DNA of 64,000 bases, from the NCBI GenBank assembly GCA_023386345.1, contig JAEWJT010000011.1:1-64000 (forward strand), in the 5' to 3' direction. Source of the DNA: Bacillota bacterium (lineage in GTDB: Bacteria > Bacillota > Clostridia > Tissierellales > Sedimentibacteraceae). Both the position numbers and the translations under genes were made by a program. Under the pieces are notes generated by a model, which did not search any database, was not told the origin of the DNA, and worked only from the letters and a program-made list of their open reading frames with translations. This document shows, in pieces, positions 53,923 to 62,783 of this stretch (positions are counted from its first letter, which is position 1; every line of letters begins with the position of its first letter).

Positions 53923-55002
53923 ATGTTTTTTCTAGGATTACTAATAGTTATATTAGCTGCGTTTGCAGTTAATCAAATTTCAATTAGAAATGCCCTAAAA
54001 GGAATAGAATACACACAAAATTCTTCATTAGTATTGGTAGAACCAGATGAGGAATTTGATATAATATGTGTTTTGAAAAACAGGTCACGACGTTTTGTTT
54101 CCTATTTGAGAGTAAGGGATCAATTTTCGAAAGAGATAGAAACTCTAGTTAAAAGTACTAAAGAATTAGATTATACCATAGTTGAGAGTAGTCAGTATAT
54201 GATGCCAAGACAAAGATTGGAACGAAGAATAAGAGTTTCAATACCGAAAAGAGGAATATACTGTTTATACGGTGCTGTCATTTATGGTGGGGATTTCTTA
54301 GGAATGAATGAAATTAAGGGAAATTATGATTACCATGAAGAAATAGTTTCTATTCCTAAAGAAACTGAACTTCCAAATATTGAGATAAAGCTAAGTGGTT
54401 ATATTGGTGATATATCCATAAATAGATTCATATTTGCTGACCCAATACTTACAGTGGGATTTAATGATTATACTGGACAAGAACCACAAAAAATGATTTC
54501 GTGGATCCAAACTGCAAGGCTTGGACAATTAGTGGTCAAAAAATATGATTATACTGCTGAACTTATGCTGACTGTTTTATTGAATATTGATTATGATGGG
54601 AAGGATTATGGGGATCTTGTTGAGGAATGTTTCTCAATAGCAAGAAGTGTTTGTCAATTTTTAGAAAGTAAAAGTATAATATACCGATTAATAACAAATG
54701 CAATAACAATAGGATCAAGACAAATTTTTGAAAATTTAGACTATGGTTGTGGTAAGGACCATTTGATGAATATTTTAGAAGGACTTGGAAGAGCAGGATA
54801 TACTGTAAAAGAATCATATAAAAGTATGTTTGATAAGGCAATAAATTTTGCTGAAATGGGTGTAGGGTATATTCTTATAACTCCAAGAATGGATAAAAAT
54901 CATATGAAAACAGAAGCAAACTTTTTAGCAACAAAGGATAAATTAAAGGAATTAACAGGCTATGATTTATGTGTATTAACTCCAGAGTTAGGAGGTGAGT
55001 GA
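53923..55002 (+). CDS. DUF58-domain protein (paralogue 2)
   Basis: The 359-residue protein starts with a hydrophobic segment (MFFLGLLIVILAAFAVNQI) and keeps the family signatures IPKRGIYCLYGAVIYGGDF and EPQKMISWIQTARLGQLVVK, followed by LMLTVLLNIDY. Its central region is shorter (YGCGKDHLMN) than in the other two copies (AWGRNHLM and AWGRNYLM), and the last part is trimmed. It begins two bases after the exporter stop and ends one base before the paired membrane protein, so it is part of the peptide operon, probably translated by coupling (only a weak GAGAG ribosome site is seen). Confidence 0.85.
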   Translation: MFFLGLLIVILAAFAVNQISIRNALKGIEYTQNSSLVLVEPDEEFDIICVLKNRSRRFVSYLRVRDQFSKEIETLVKSTKELDYTIVESSQYMMPRQRLERRIRVSIPKRGIYCLYGAVIYGGDFLGMNEIKGNYDYHEEIVSIPKETELPNIEIKLSGYIGDISINRFIFADPILTVGFNDYTGQEPQKMISWIQTARLGQLVVKKYDYTAELMLTVLLNIDYDGKDYGDLVEECFSIARSVCQFLESKSIIYRLITNAITIGSRQIFENLDYGCGKDHLMNILEGLGRAGYTVKESYKSMFDKAINFAEMGVGYILITPRMDKNHMKTEANFLATKDKLKELTGYDLCVLTPELGGE

Positions 55003-55003
55003 T

Positions 55004-56245
55004 ATGTTTTTAGTTTTTTTAATTAAAAATATATGCTTGATGTCTTTCTACTTTGCATACTCTGCATTGATACTTGCACATTTTATACATAAACCTATGA
55101 TAGTAGTATATTTTATAATTCTTGCTTGCTTTTCATTAAGTTACGCTTTTAGATATAATAAAAAGTATAACAAATTAAAGTATTTACCTGTATTAGGAAT
55201 TACTATAGTTGCAGTGTGTTTGAAAAGCATAGCAGGTATTATTTGGCTTACATTTCCATTCATTTATATGATACGCATGATTAAAAAAGACGAATATCAA
55301 GTGTACTATTATGATTTCAAAAGCGTATTTATGGTACTTATCATAATTATTTTAGCTTTACCATTTTTTGCTCTTTTAACAGGTCTGTTTGATTTATTTA
55401 AAAGTGTCAGTCTACCATATGCTTTAGTTTTTGTTTTAAGTGGGTTTTATTTGTTGCGTGTCGCTAGGCATAGTAAAGAAGTAATCAGTAGTAAAAAGTT
55501 TGTTATAATGAATATATTAGTTATCATAGTTACCTTTGCTGTATGTATAATTTTAAGTTCGGATGTATTTTTAAGAAATATAATTTATTTATTTGATTTA
55601 ATATTTGGTAAAGTGTTATTGCCAGCAATACAAAAAGTTTTCTATATAATTTTTTATCCCTTGACTAAGATTTTAACTAAAATTTATGATAAAGCAAGAA
55701 AGGATGACATGATACAAGAGATTGAAAATAAAGATGAAGTAGAAGCAGAAGCTTTAGAGGATGTGAAGGATCTATTAGAAAATAAAGAATTTCTGCTTGT
55801 TTTTTATATTTTTACCGCTATATTTTTAATATTTACAATTACAGTAATTATATTAATGCTATTGTCAAAAAAGAAAAAAAGAAGAAAAGAAGATAGCGAG
55901 GTATATGGTGTTAAACAGTATAGAAGCTTTTTAGATGATGATTTTAGTATTAGCAAAAAAAGAAATCAAATAATTAACAGCAGTATAAATCAAATAAGAT
56001 ATTGTTATAGAAAATTTCTTTTGCTCTGTAATAGAAAAAATATAGGAATATTCTCATTCGATAGCAGTAAATCAATCTACGAGAAATCATCAAAAATATT
56101 TATAAATTCTGAACAAGAATTAAAAGATATAAAAGAAATTTATCGAAAGGCACGCTATAGTGAGGAAATTGTAGATAAACAAGATATAAAAGCTATTAAA
56201 AATATTTGTAAAAGTTTAGAAAAGAAAAAACATCAGAAAATATAA
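55004..56245 (+). CDS. Membrane protein with DUF4129-like C-terminal domain (paralogue 3)
   Basis: The 413-residue protein starts MFLVFLIKNICLMSFYFAY, with about eight transmembrane segments, a long acidic linker (EIENKDEVEAEALEDVKDLL) and the C-terminal motif SINQIRYCYRKFLLLCNRK and EIYRKARYSEEIV. It lies one base after the DUF58 stop and is the last gene of the peptide operon. GGAGGTG (54991-54997) serves ATG 55004; an in-frame GTG at 54995 lies inside that site. About 280 non-coding bases follow, holding the next type 1 promoter. Confidence 0.8.
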   Translation: MFLVFLIKNICLMSFYFAYSALILAHFIHKPMIVVYFIILACFSLSYAFRYNKKYNKLKYLPVLGITIVAVCLKSIAGIIWLTFPFIYMIRMIKKDEYQVYYYDFKSVFMVLIIIILALPFFALLTGLFDLFKSVSLPYALVFVLSGFYLLRVARHSKEVISSKKFVIMNILVIIVTFAVCIILSSDVFLRNIIYLFDLIFGKVLLPAIQKVFYIIFYPLTKILTKIYDKARKDDMIQEIENKDEVEAEALEDVKDLLENKEFLLVFYIFTAIFLIFTITVIILMLLSKKKKRRKEDSEVYGVKQYRSFLDDDFSISKKRNQIINSSINQIRYCYRKFLLLCNRKNIGIFSFDSSKSIYEKSSKIFINSEQELKDIKEIYRKARYSEEIVDKQDIKAIKNICKSLEKKKHQKI

Positions 56246-56336
56246 AATGATGAACTATTAAATTTTCTAAAAATAATTGATTAGTGGACAATTTTTTAGT
56301 TACAGTCATTAAAGATTAAAAATAGTTTTAAGCATA

Positions 56337-56407
56337 TTGCATTATTTAACATTATATGGTAGAATTAAAACATCGACAATAACGTTATCAACGTTAAAAT
56401 TTTAACG
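56337..56407 (+). promoter_or_regulatory. Promoter with downstream palindromes (element type 1, copy C)
   Basis: TTGCAT (56337-56342) and TAGAAT (56360-56365) have a 17-base spacer with TATATGG before the -10 box. AACGTTAT begins 15 bases after the -10 box, followed by the perfect 16-bp palindrome CGTTAAAATTTTAACG (56392-56407). It drives the last DUF58/DUF4129 pair. Confidence 0.75.
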
Positions 56408-56528
56408 CATATTAAGAAATTCAGCGGAAATAAAATATTTTTAGGAGTACAAAAAGTATAAGCAGTTGTTCAGCAGTTGTTTTATGCAAAAAAGAGCTTG
56501 TAAATAAAATATAAGAGAGAGTATAAGT

Positions 56529-57689
56529 ATGTTTTTAATTACAATAATAGCAATTGCAATAATTATATATATAATTGAAAATAACTCAATAAAAAATGCT
56601 TTAAATGGAATAGAATATTCTCAAAAACCTACATTAACTATAGTTGAGCCTGATGAAGAGTTTGACATTGTATGTGTTTTAAAAAATAGAACTAGGCGTT
56701 TTGTTTCTTATTTAAAGCTGAAAGAAAAATTTTCAAAAGAAATAATTATTCCTAAGAAAACTGATGATGTTGGTTATGCGTTTATTCAAAGCAGTAAATA
56801 CTTGATGCCAAGACAGGTTTTAGAGAGAAGAATAAGAGCTTCTATACCAAAAAGAGGAAGGTATCTTTTATATGGGGCTACAATATATGGCGGAGATTTC
56901 CTTGGCTTTACTGAAACTATCAAAAGTTATGAGAGCATAGAGGAAGTAGTTGTTATTCCTAAAGAAACTACTGTTTCAAACCTTGAGATAAAGCTAAGTG
57001 GTTATATTGGCGAAATGTCAATAAATAGATTTATATTTGAAGACCCAATACTTACAGTGGGATTTAACGACTATACGGGGCAAGAGCCTCAAAAGATGAT
57101 TTCGTGGACACAAACAGCAAGAGTTGGTCATTTAATGGTTAAAAAATATGATTATACCCTTGAGTTAATAGTTACTGTTATATTAAACATAGATTATGAT
57201 GGAGATAATCGTGAAAAGCTTGTTGAAGAATGTTTCTCAATATGCAGAAGTGTTTGTCAATACTTGGAGGCTAAAAACATAAAATACAGAGTTATTGCAA
57301 ATACAATAACAGAGGGTGTGATACAAACTTTTCGAAATGTGGATGGATTTGCTTGGGGTAGAAACTATTTAATGAACATTTTAGAAGACTTAGGGAGAGC
57401 ATCAATAGACATAGTGAGAGAGTCTTATGAAAAAATGATGAGCAAAGTCATTGATTTTGCAGAGCTTGGAGTAGGACATATTCTTATAACGCCAGATATA
57501 GAGGGTGTTTACTCGAAGGAGGAAGCGAATTTTTCGAAAAATGAATCAGATTATTTGAAAGTAGAATTAAGAAGTTCAGTTACATTAGATAAGTTAAGAG
57601 AGTTGACTGGTCATGGTGTATGTATTTTAACTCCAAATTTAGATTCAAATTTAGCTTCAAGCTCAAGTAAAGAGCAAGGAGGGGAGTAA
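56529..57689 (+). CDS. DUF58-domain protein (paralogue 3)
   Basis: The 386-residue protein begins MFLITIIAIAIIIYIIEN and is very close to paralogue 1 (42761): IPKRGRYLLYGATIYGGDF, then EPQKMISWTQTARVGHLMVK, then LIVTVILNIDY. It ends in a short Ser/Gly-rich tail. It has its own type 1 promoter element about 120 bases upstream and a weak ribosome site (GAGAGAG). The paired membrane protein starts one base after its stop. Its similarity to paralogue 1 suggests a recent duplication of the pair. Confidence 0.87.
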   Translation: MFLITIIAIAIIIYIIENNSIKNALNGIEYSQKPTLTIVEPDEEFDIVCVLKNRTRRFVSYLKLKEKFSKEIIIPKKTDDVGYAFIQSSKYLMPRQVLERRIRASIPKRGRYLLYGATIYGGDFLGFTETIKSYESIEEVVVIPKETTVSNLEIKLSGYIGEMSINRFIFEDPILTVGFNDYTGQEPQKMISWTQTARVGHLMVKKYDYTLELIVTVILNIDYDGDNREKLVEECFSICRSVCQYLEAKNIKYRVIANTITEGVIQTFRNVDGFAWGRNYLMNILEDLGRASIDIVRESYEKMMSKVIDFAELGVGHILITPDIEGVYSKEEANFSKNESDYLKVELRSSVTLDKLRELTGHGVCILTPNLDSNLASSSSKEQGGE

Positions 57690-57690
57690 T

Positions 57691-58890
57691 ATGTTCTTAA
57701 TCTTTTTAATTAAACATATTTGTTTACTGGCTTTTTATTTTACCTGTGCTAATATGATATTTGTTGACTCAGTAAATAGCTCAAGACTTATAATATATTT
57801 TATAATTCTTGCAAGTTTTTCGCTTAACTTTGTCTTTAGACATAATGAAAAGTATTCTAAATTCAAATATTTGCCTATATTAGGCTTTGTTATTGCTGTA
57901 TTATGTTCTAAAACTATTGTAGGTGGTATTGCGGCTACAATTCCTTGTATATACATGATTTACCTTGTTAGAAAAGATAAATACTATGAAGATTACTATA
58001 GCTTCAAGGATTTATTTATTAAACTTCTTATATTAAGTGTGTTTTTATTAATAATAGTTCTTTTAAGTAAAAGGCTTGAGTTGTTTTATAAGACTGGACT
58101 TCAATATGCCATTATGTTTATTATAAGTGGATTATACTTGCTTCGTACAATGAGGCACAGTGAAGATATAATTACAAATAAAAAATTTCTAAGCATGAAT
58201 TTGCTTATTATTACTATCACTTGTCTAATATGTTTATTATTTAGTACAGATGTTGTTCTAAGCTCTGTAATTTTCGTATATATCAAAATAATTATACCTA
58301 TATTAGCTCAGGTATTTTATATTATTTTTTCACCGCTTGGCAGATTTTTAGATAAAACTATAATATCAAAATTTTCAGAAATGTCTTACGGAATGCGTAA
58401 AATTAAAAAAAGTGATTATGAAGGATTTGCAGAGGAAGCAGACATTACAACATTTTATATTTTGACATTTATATTTGTTAGTATAATTCTTATATTTTTA
58501 ATTTATTTTTTGACTAAGTGGATTTTGAATAGAAAAAGAAAAAGCTCTAACTTTACAGAGGGTGTTGTTGAATACACGAGCTTTTTAAATGATGATATAA
58601 AGAAGAAAGACACTAAGCGTAGCCTTTATAATACAAACAAAACAAGATATTGGTACAAAAAATTTCTTGAACTTTGTCGTAAAAAGGAAATGTATATTTT
58701 TACATATGATAATAGTCAAACTATATATAATAAATCATCTAAGCTATTTAAAAATCATGATAATGATTTAGAAAATATAAAAGAAATTTACAGAAAAGCT
58801 CGATATGGTGAAGACATTATAGATAAGCAGAATATAAAGACAATTAAAGGTAGCTATAAAAGTTTGGAAAAGGAAAAAATAGAAAAATAA
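57691..58890 (+). CDS. Membrane protein with DUF4129-like C-terminal domain (paralogue 4)
   Basis: The 399-residue protein starts MFLIFLIKHICLLAFYFTC, with about eight transmembrane segments. The C-terminal domain has NKTRYWYKKFLELCRKKE, then SQTIYNKSSKLF and EIYRKARYGEDII, matching the DUF4129-like motif of the other copies. AAGGAGGGG precedes the ATG. It follows its DUF58 partner by one base and ends the accessory region. The hairpin overlapping its stop codon also terminates the convergent purN gene. Confidence 0.8.
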   Translation: MFLIFLIKHICLLAFYFTCANMIFVDSVNSSRLIIYFIILASFSLNFVFRHNEKYSKFKYLPILGFVIAVLCSKTIVGGIAATIPCIYMIYLVRKDKYYEDYYSFKDLFIKLLILSVFLLIIVLLSKRLELFYKTGLQYAIMFIISGLYLLRTMRHSEDIITNKKFLSMNLLIITITCLICLLFSTDVVLSSVIFVYIKIIIPILAQVFYIIFSPLGRFLDKTIISKFSEMSYGMRKIKKSDYEGFAEEADITTFYILTFIFVSIILIFLIYFLTKWILNRKRKSSNFTEGVVEYTSFLNDDIKKKDTKRSLYNTNKTRYWYKKFLELCRKKEMYIFTYDNSQTIYNKSSKLFKNHDNDLENIKEIYRKARYGEDIIDKQNIKTIKGSYKSLEKEKIEK

Positions 58891-58920
58891 AAGGTTATTG
58901 CCTATTTGACAATAACCTTT
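58890..58920 (-). terminator. Terminator of the pur operon, overlapping purN codons
   Basis: On the minus strand AAAGGTTATTG pairs perfectly with CAATAACCTTT and is followed by TATTTTTC. The 5' arm covers the last codons of purN, and the hairpin touches the last base of the plus-strand membrane-protein gene. Confidence 0.85.
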
Positions 58921-59528
58921 CTGTTTTCTATATGTAACTTTCCCTCGCAGAATAGCTTTACTGCTTCTGGGAGGAGCTTATGTTCAATTTGTAAAACTTT
59001 TTTTTGCAGACTTTCTGCTGTATCATTGCTGTCAATTCTCACTGTGTCTTGAAGTATTATTGCCCCTGTATCAGCTTCCTCATCTACAAAATGGACTGTT
59101 GCGCCGCTTATCTTAACTCCGTACTTTATGGCTTCTTCATGCACCTTTAGACCGTAGAAGCCATTGCCACAAAAGGACGGTATCAATGATGGATGTATAT
59201 TTATTATCCTGTTTTTAAAGCAATTTATAAAGCTTCTACTTAAAATTTTAAGATATCCAGCTAGGACAACTAGGTCTATGTTGCGTTTTGTAAGTTCATT
59301 GATTATTTCGTCATTAAATGCTTCAACGCTTTCATAGTCCTTTTGGCTTATATATAGAGTATCTATATTATTAAGTCTTGCTCTTTCAAGCCCGTAGGCG
59401 TCTTTTCTGTTAGAAATTACAATGTCTATAGCACCATTTATATTGTCGAGGTTATCTATCAAGGCCTGAAGATTAGTTCCTCCGCCTGATATTAATACTG
59501 CAATTTTCTTGGAGACTAATTGTGACAT
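58902..59528 (-). CDS. purN: Phosphoribosylglycinamide formyltransferase
   Basis: The 208-residue enzyme transfers a formyl group from 10-formyl-tetrahydrofolate to glycinamide ribonucleotide. It has the N-terminal VLISGGGTNLQALID, the catalytic Asn/His in RIINIHPSLIPSF (about residue 108) and the Asp in VDEEADTGAIILQ (about residue 145). The start lies 13 bases inside the end of purM, so the two are translationally coupled. It is the last gene of the operon as seen here; the usual next genes purH and purD do not follow. Confidence 0.96.
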   Translation of the reverse strand: MSQLVSKKIAVLISGGGTNLQALIDNLDNINGAIDIVISNRKDAYGLERARLNNIDTLYISQKDYESVEAFNDEIINELTKRNIDLVVLAGYLKILSRSFINCFKNRIINIHPSLIPSFCGNGFYGLKVHEEAIKYGVKISGATVHFVDEEADTGAIILQDTVRIDSNDTAESLQKKVLQIEHKLLPEAVKLFCEGKLHIENRKVIVK

Positions 59529-60556
59529 ATTTTCAAGCCGCCTTCTCTTTTTACCATATTGCCTATTTTTACAGGCTTTTCGCCTACTGATAGCAGATAT
59601 TCCATTATTATATCAGCATCATTCTTATCAACAGCTAAGACCATACCTATACCCATGTTGAATGTTCCGTACATCTCATCTATATCAATATTTCCTTCTC
59701 TTTGCATAAGTTTAAATATCGGAAGAACATTTATATTCTTAGTTTCAATATCAGCAGTTAAACCCTCTGGGAACATACGAGGAATATTTTCATAAAATCC
59801 ACCGCCGGTAATGTTAGACATACCCTTTATATTGAATTTGCTTATCAAATCAAGTATAAGCTTTGGATAAAGCCTTGTAGGGGTTATTAGAGCTTCGCCA
59901 AGTGTAGAGCCTAATTCATCGATATAATCATTAACCTTATAATCTTTATAATCGAAAAATATCTTTCTTACAAGTGAATATCCGTTGCTATGAATTCCGC
60001 TTGATGGAATTCCTATGAGTATATCATCCTCTTTTATAGTGCTTCCATCTATAATTTTTTTCTTGTCTACTATGCCTACGCAAAATCCTGCTACATCATA
60101 TTCACCATCTCTGTATAAACCTGGCATTTCAGCAGTTTCCCCACCTATCAATGCGCATCCTGATTTTATACAGCCATTAGATATACCCTCTACTATCTTA
60201 GCTGCCTTTGTAGGCTCAAGTTTTCCTGTTGCTATATAATCAAGGAAGAATAAAGGCTTTGCTCCTTGGCAGATTACGTCATTGACGCACATTGCAACAG
60301 CATCTTCACCGATAGTATCGTGCTTATCTGTCATAAATGCTATCATAAGCTTAGTTCCAACTCCGTCAGTTCCAGAAACAAGTATTGGTTCTTCATACTC
60401 ATTTTTATCTATGGCAAACATTCCGCCAAAGCCTCCTATATCAGACATTACTCCTTTGATATAGGTTTTTTTAACACTTTCTTTTATAAGTCTTACAGTT
60501 TCATAACCAGCATGAACATCGACACCAGCTTCTTTGTAAGTTAATTTATCATTCAT
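59516..60556 (-). CDS. purM: Phosphoribosylformylglycinamidine cyclo-ligase (AIR synthetase)
   Basis: The 346-residue enzyme closes the imidazole ring using ATP. Diagnostic segments are YKEAGVDVHAGYE, SGTDGVGTKLMIAF, GEDAVAMCVNDVICQGA, ALIGGETAEMPG and NITGGGFYENIPRMFP. ATG 60556 is chosen because AAAGGAA is spaced about ten bases from it; the TTG nine bases earlier would be too close. It overlaps purN by 13 bases and follows purF by about 20. Confidence 0.96.
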   Translation of the reverse strand: MNDKLTYKEAGVDVHAGYETVRLIKESVKKTYIKGVMSDIGGFGGMFAIDKNEYEEPILVSGTDGVGTKLMIAFMTDKHDTIGEDAVAMCVNDVICQGAKPLFFLDYIATGKLEPTKAAKIVEGISNGCIKSGCALIGGETAEMPGLYRDGEYDVAGFCVGIVDKKKIIDGSTIKEDDILIGIPSSGIHSNGYSLVRKIFFDYKDYKVNDYIDELGSTLGEALITPTRLYPKLILDLISKFNIKGMSNITGGGFYENIPRMFPEGLTADIETKNINVLPIFKLMQREGNIDIDEMYGTFNMGIGMVLAVDKNDADIIMEYLLSVGEKPVKIGNMVKREGGLKICHN

Positions 60557-60574
60557 ATCGTGCAATTCCTTTCT

Positions 60575-61975
60575 TTAATTAAAGTTAGGTACTTCCATAG
60601 GATAATCGCCATTTAAGCAGGCTAAGCAAAAGCCATTTTCTCGTCCTGTTGCTCTTATTAATCCCTGTATACTTAAATAATATAAACTATCAGCCTTTAT
60701 AAATTCTTTTATTTCTTCGTTGCTTTTCGTAGCTCCTATTAAATAGTTTCTAAATGGAGTATCAATTCCAAAGAAGCATGAATGTGTGACAGGAGGAGAA
60801 GCCACTCTTACGTGTACTTCCTTAGCACCAGCTTCTTTAACCATAGTTGCAAGCTTTCTGCTTGTAGTTCCTCTAACTATACTGTCATCTATCATAACTA
60901 CTACTTTGTCCTTAACAAGCTCCTTTAAAACGCTTAATTTCATTTTTACAGATTCTTCACGAAGCTCTTGGTTTGGTTCTAAGAATGTTCTCTTAGCATA
61001 TCTGTTTTTAACAAGTCCAAGTCCGAATGGAATACCTAGCTCTTGTGCATATCCTATAGCTGCTGGAGTACCAGAGTCAGGAACAGAAAAAACTAAATCT
61101 GCCTTAACTGGCGCTTCCTTTGCAAGCTCTCTGCCTGAATTGTATCTGGCTTCATAAACACTTATTCCGTCTATCACGCTATCAGGTCTTGCAAAATATA
61201 CATATTCAAATATACAGGATTTCTTTGACGCATATTTGTTGCTTTTTATACTTTCTATACCATTTTCATTAATAACGACAATTTCGCCTGGCTCAACATC
61301 TCTTATAAATTCTCCTCCCATTGCTGTGACAGCACAGCTTTCAGAGGCAAGTATATATCCATCAGGTCTTTTGCCTATGCAAAGCGGTCTAAGTCCAAAA
61401 TGGTCTCGTACACCTATGAGCGATTTATCGTCCATTAATACTAGAGCAAAAGCTCCCTTTATTATTTCCATAACATTTTTTAACGATTTTACAAGATTAT
61501 CATTGTAGTTTCTAGCTATCATATTAGCGATAACCTCTGTATCGGTAGAGGTTTGAAATATAACACCGGAGTTTTCCAATATTTCCTTTAATGAATCTGC
61601 ATTAACTAAATTTCCGTTATGAGCAAGAGAAAATGTACATTTTTTATACTTAACCACAAGAGGCTGAGCATTTTCAATATGACTTCCTCCGGTAGTAGAA
61701 TAGCGAACATGACCTATTGAAATGTGACCATTTAATTTGCTAAGACTATCATTGTTAAATACCTCTGCGACTAAGCCCATGCCCTTGTGCTGTTCTATGA
61801 GTCCGCCGCCTGTGCTTGAGGCTATACCCGCACTTTCTTGTCCTCTGTGCTGCAATGCAAAAAGCCCGTAGTATACAAGGTGTGAGGAAAGCTCAGGTTT
61901 TTCTGTATACATTCCTATTATGCCACATTCTTCATGTAGCTTATCATCGCCGAATAATTTATCGTAATTGAACAT
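60575..61975 (-). CDS. purF: Amidophosphoribosyltransferase
   Basis: The 466-residue enzyme carries out the committed step, making phosphoribosylamine from PRPP and glutamine. A propeptide of about 16 residues is probably removed to expose the catalytic Cys in HEECGIIGMY. The glutaminase domain has LQHRGQESAGIAS and the phosphoribosyltransferase domain has VVMIDDSIVRGTTSRKL (about residues 355-371). C-terminal cysteines (ENGFCLACLNGDYP, with upstream HSCFFGIDTP) fit the [4Fe-4S]-containing Bacillus-type enzyme, which is oxygen-labile and AMP/GMP-inhibited. Confidence 0.96.
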   Translation of the reverse strand: MFNYDKLFGDDKLHEECGIIGMYTEKPELSSHLVYYGLFALQHRGQESAGIASSTGGGLIEQHKGMGLVAEVFNNDSLSKLNGHISIGHVRYSTTGGSHIENAQPLVVKYKKCTFSLAHNGNLVNADSLKEILENSGVIFQTSTDTEVIANMIARNYNDNLVKSLKNVMEIIKGAFALVLMDDKSLIGVRDHFGLRPLCIGKRPDGYILASESCAVTAMGGEFIRDVEPGEIVVINENGIESIKSNKYASKKSCIFEYVYFARPDSVIDGISVYEARYNSGRELAKEAPVKADLVFSVPDSGTPAAIGYAQELGIPFGLGLVKNRYAKRTFLEPNQELREESVKMKLSVLKELVKDKVVVMIDDSIVRGTTSRKLATMVKEAGAKEVHVRVASPPVTHSCFFGIDTPFRNYLIGATKSNEEIKEFIKADSLYYLSIQGLIRATGRENGFCLACLNGDYPMEVPNFN

Positions 61976-62008
61976 AGTAGACCTAATTCCTTTCTGTTTC
62001 CCTGTCTA

Positions 62009-62713
62009 TTATTTAGTAATTCTTCCTAAAACCTCTTGATAAACCTCTTCAACTCCGCCTAAATCTCTTCTAAATCTGTCTTTATCAAGTTTTTTGTTTG
62101 TATCCTTATCCCACAATCTGCAAGTGTCTGGAGAAATTTCGTCTGCTAGTATAACCTCTCCGTCATATAGACCAAATTCTAATTTGAAATCAATTAATCT
62201 AATATTTCTTTCGAGGAAGAATTTTTGCAATATTTCATTGATTTTTAAAGCATATTCTTTAACTTTTTCAAGCTGTTCTGCAGTAGCCAATTCCATTGCA
62301 AAAATATGATAGTCATTTATCATTGGGTCACCAAGTTCATCATTTTTATAGCTAAACTCCAAAACAGTTTTTTTCATTGGAGTTCCTTCTTCAATTCCTA
62401 ATCTTTGTGATAATGAACCAGCAGCTATATTTCTTACGATAACTTCAAGAGGAAGTATCTTAACTGCCTTAACAAGACACTCTCTGTCACTTAGAAGCTC
62501 TATTTGATGTGTAGGTATTCCTTGCTCCTCAAGCATTGCAAAGATAGCAGCAGTCATCTTGTTATTTACAACACCCTTGCCAATTATAGTTCCTTTTTTC
62601 TCTCCGTTAAATGCTGTAGCATCGTCTTTATATTCTACGATATATTGTTTTTCATTGTCTGTTCTAAATACTTTCTTTGCTTTTCCCTCATATAATTGTT
62701 CTAATTTTTGCAT
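62009..62713 (-). CDS. purC: SAICAR synthetase
   Basis: The 234-residue enzyme joins aspartate to CAIR using ATP. It has the start motif LYEGKAKKVFRTDN, DATAFNGEKKG, EVIVRNIAAGSLSQRLGIEE (in the middle), and LIDFKLEFG with LADEISPDTCRLWD near the C-terminus. The length is typical of bacterial PurC. AAAGGG precedes the ATG. It is separated from purE by about 70 bases and from purF by about 33. Confidence 0.97.
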   Translation of the reverse strand: MQKLEQLYEGKAKKVFRTDNEKQYIVEYKDDATAFNGEKKGTIIGKGVVNNKMTAAIFAMLEEQGIPTHQIELLSDRECLVKAVKILPLEVIVRNIAAGSLSQRLGIEEGTPMKKTVLEFSYKNDELGDPMINDYHIFAMELATAEQLEKVKEYALKINEILQKFFLERNIRLIDFKLEFGLYDGEVILADEISPDTCRLWDKDTNKKLDKDRFRRDLGGVEEVYQEVLGRITK

Positions 62714-62783
62714 TTTTATTTTCCCTTTCTATTTTTAATTTTATAATAATTTAACTTCTAATTTTACTTACAATGCCAATAAA

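Noticed and set aside
56461..56483. Short tandem repeat GCAGTTGTTCA before DUF58 paralogue 3
   Set aside because: Only two imperfect units, not seen at the other copies, so probably replication slippage.
40071..58890. CRISPR array or prophage
   Set aside because: No regularly spaced repeats, and no integrase, capsid or tail genes; repeats in this region are paralogous genes and promoters.
37819..58890. Transglutaminase normally found with MoxR-DUF58-DUF4129
   Set aside because: None of the frames shows a transglutaminase Cys-His-Asp pattern; the membrane proteins end in the DUF4129-like motif only.
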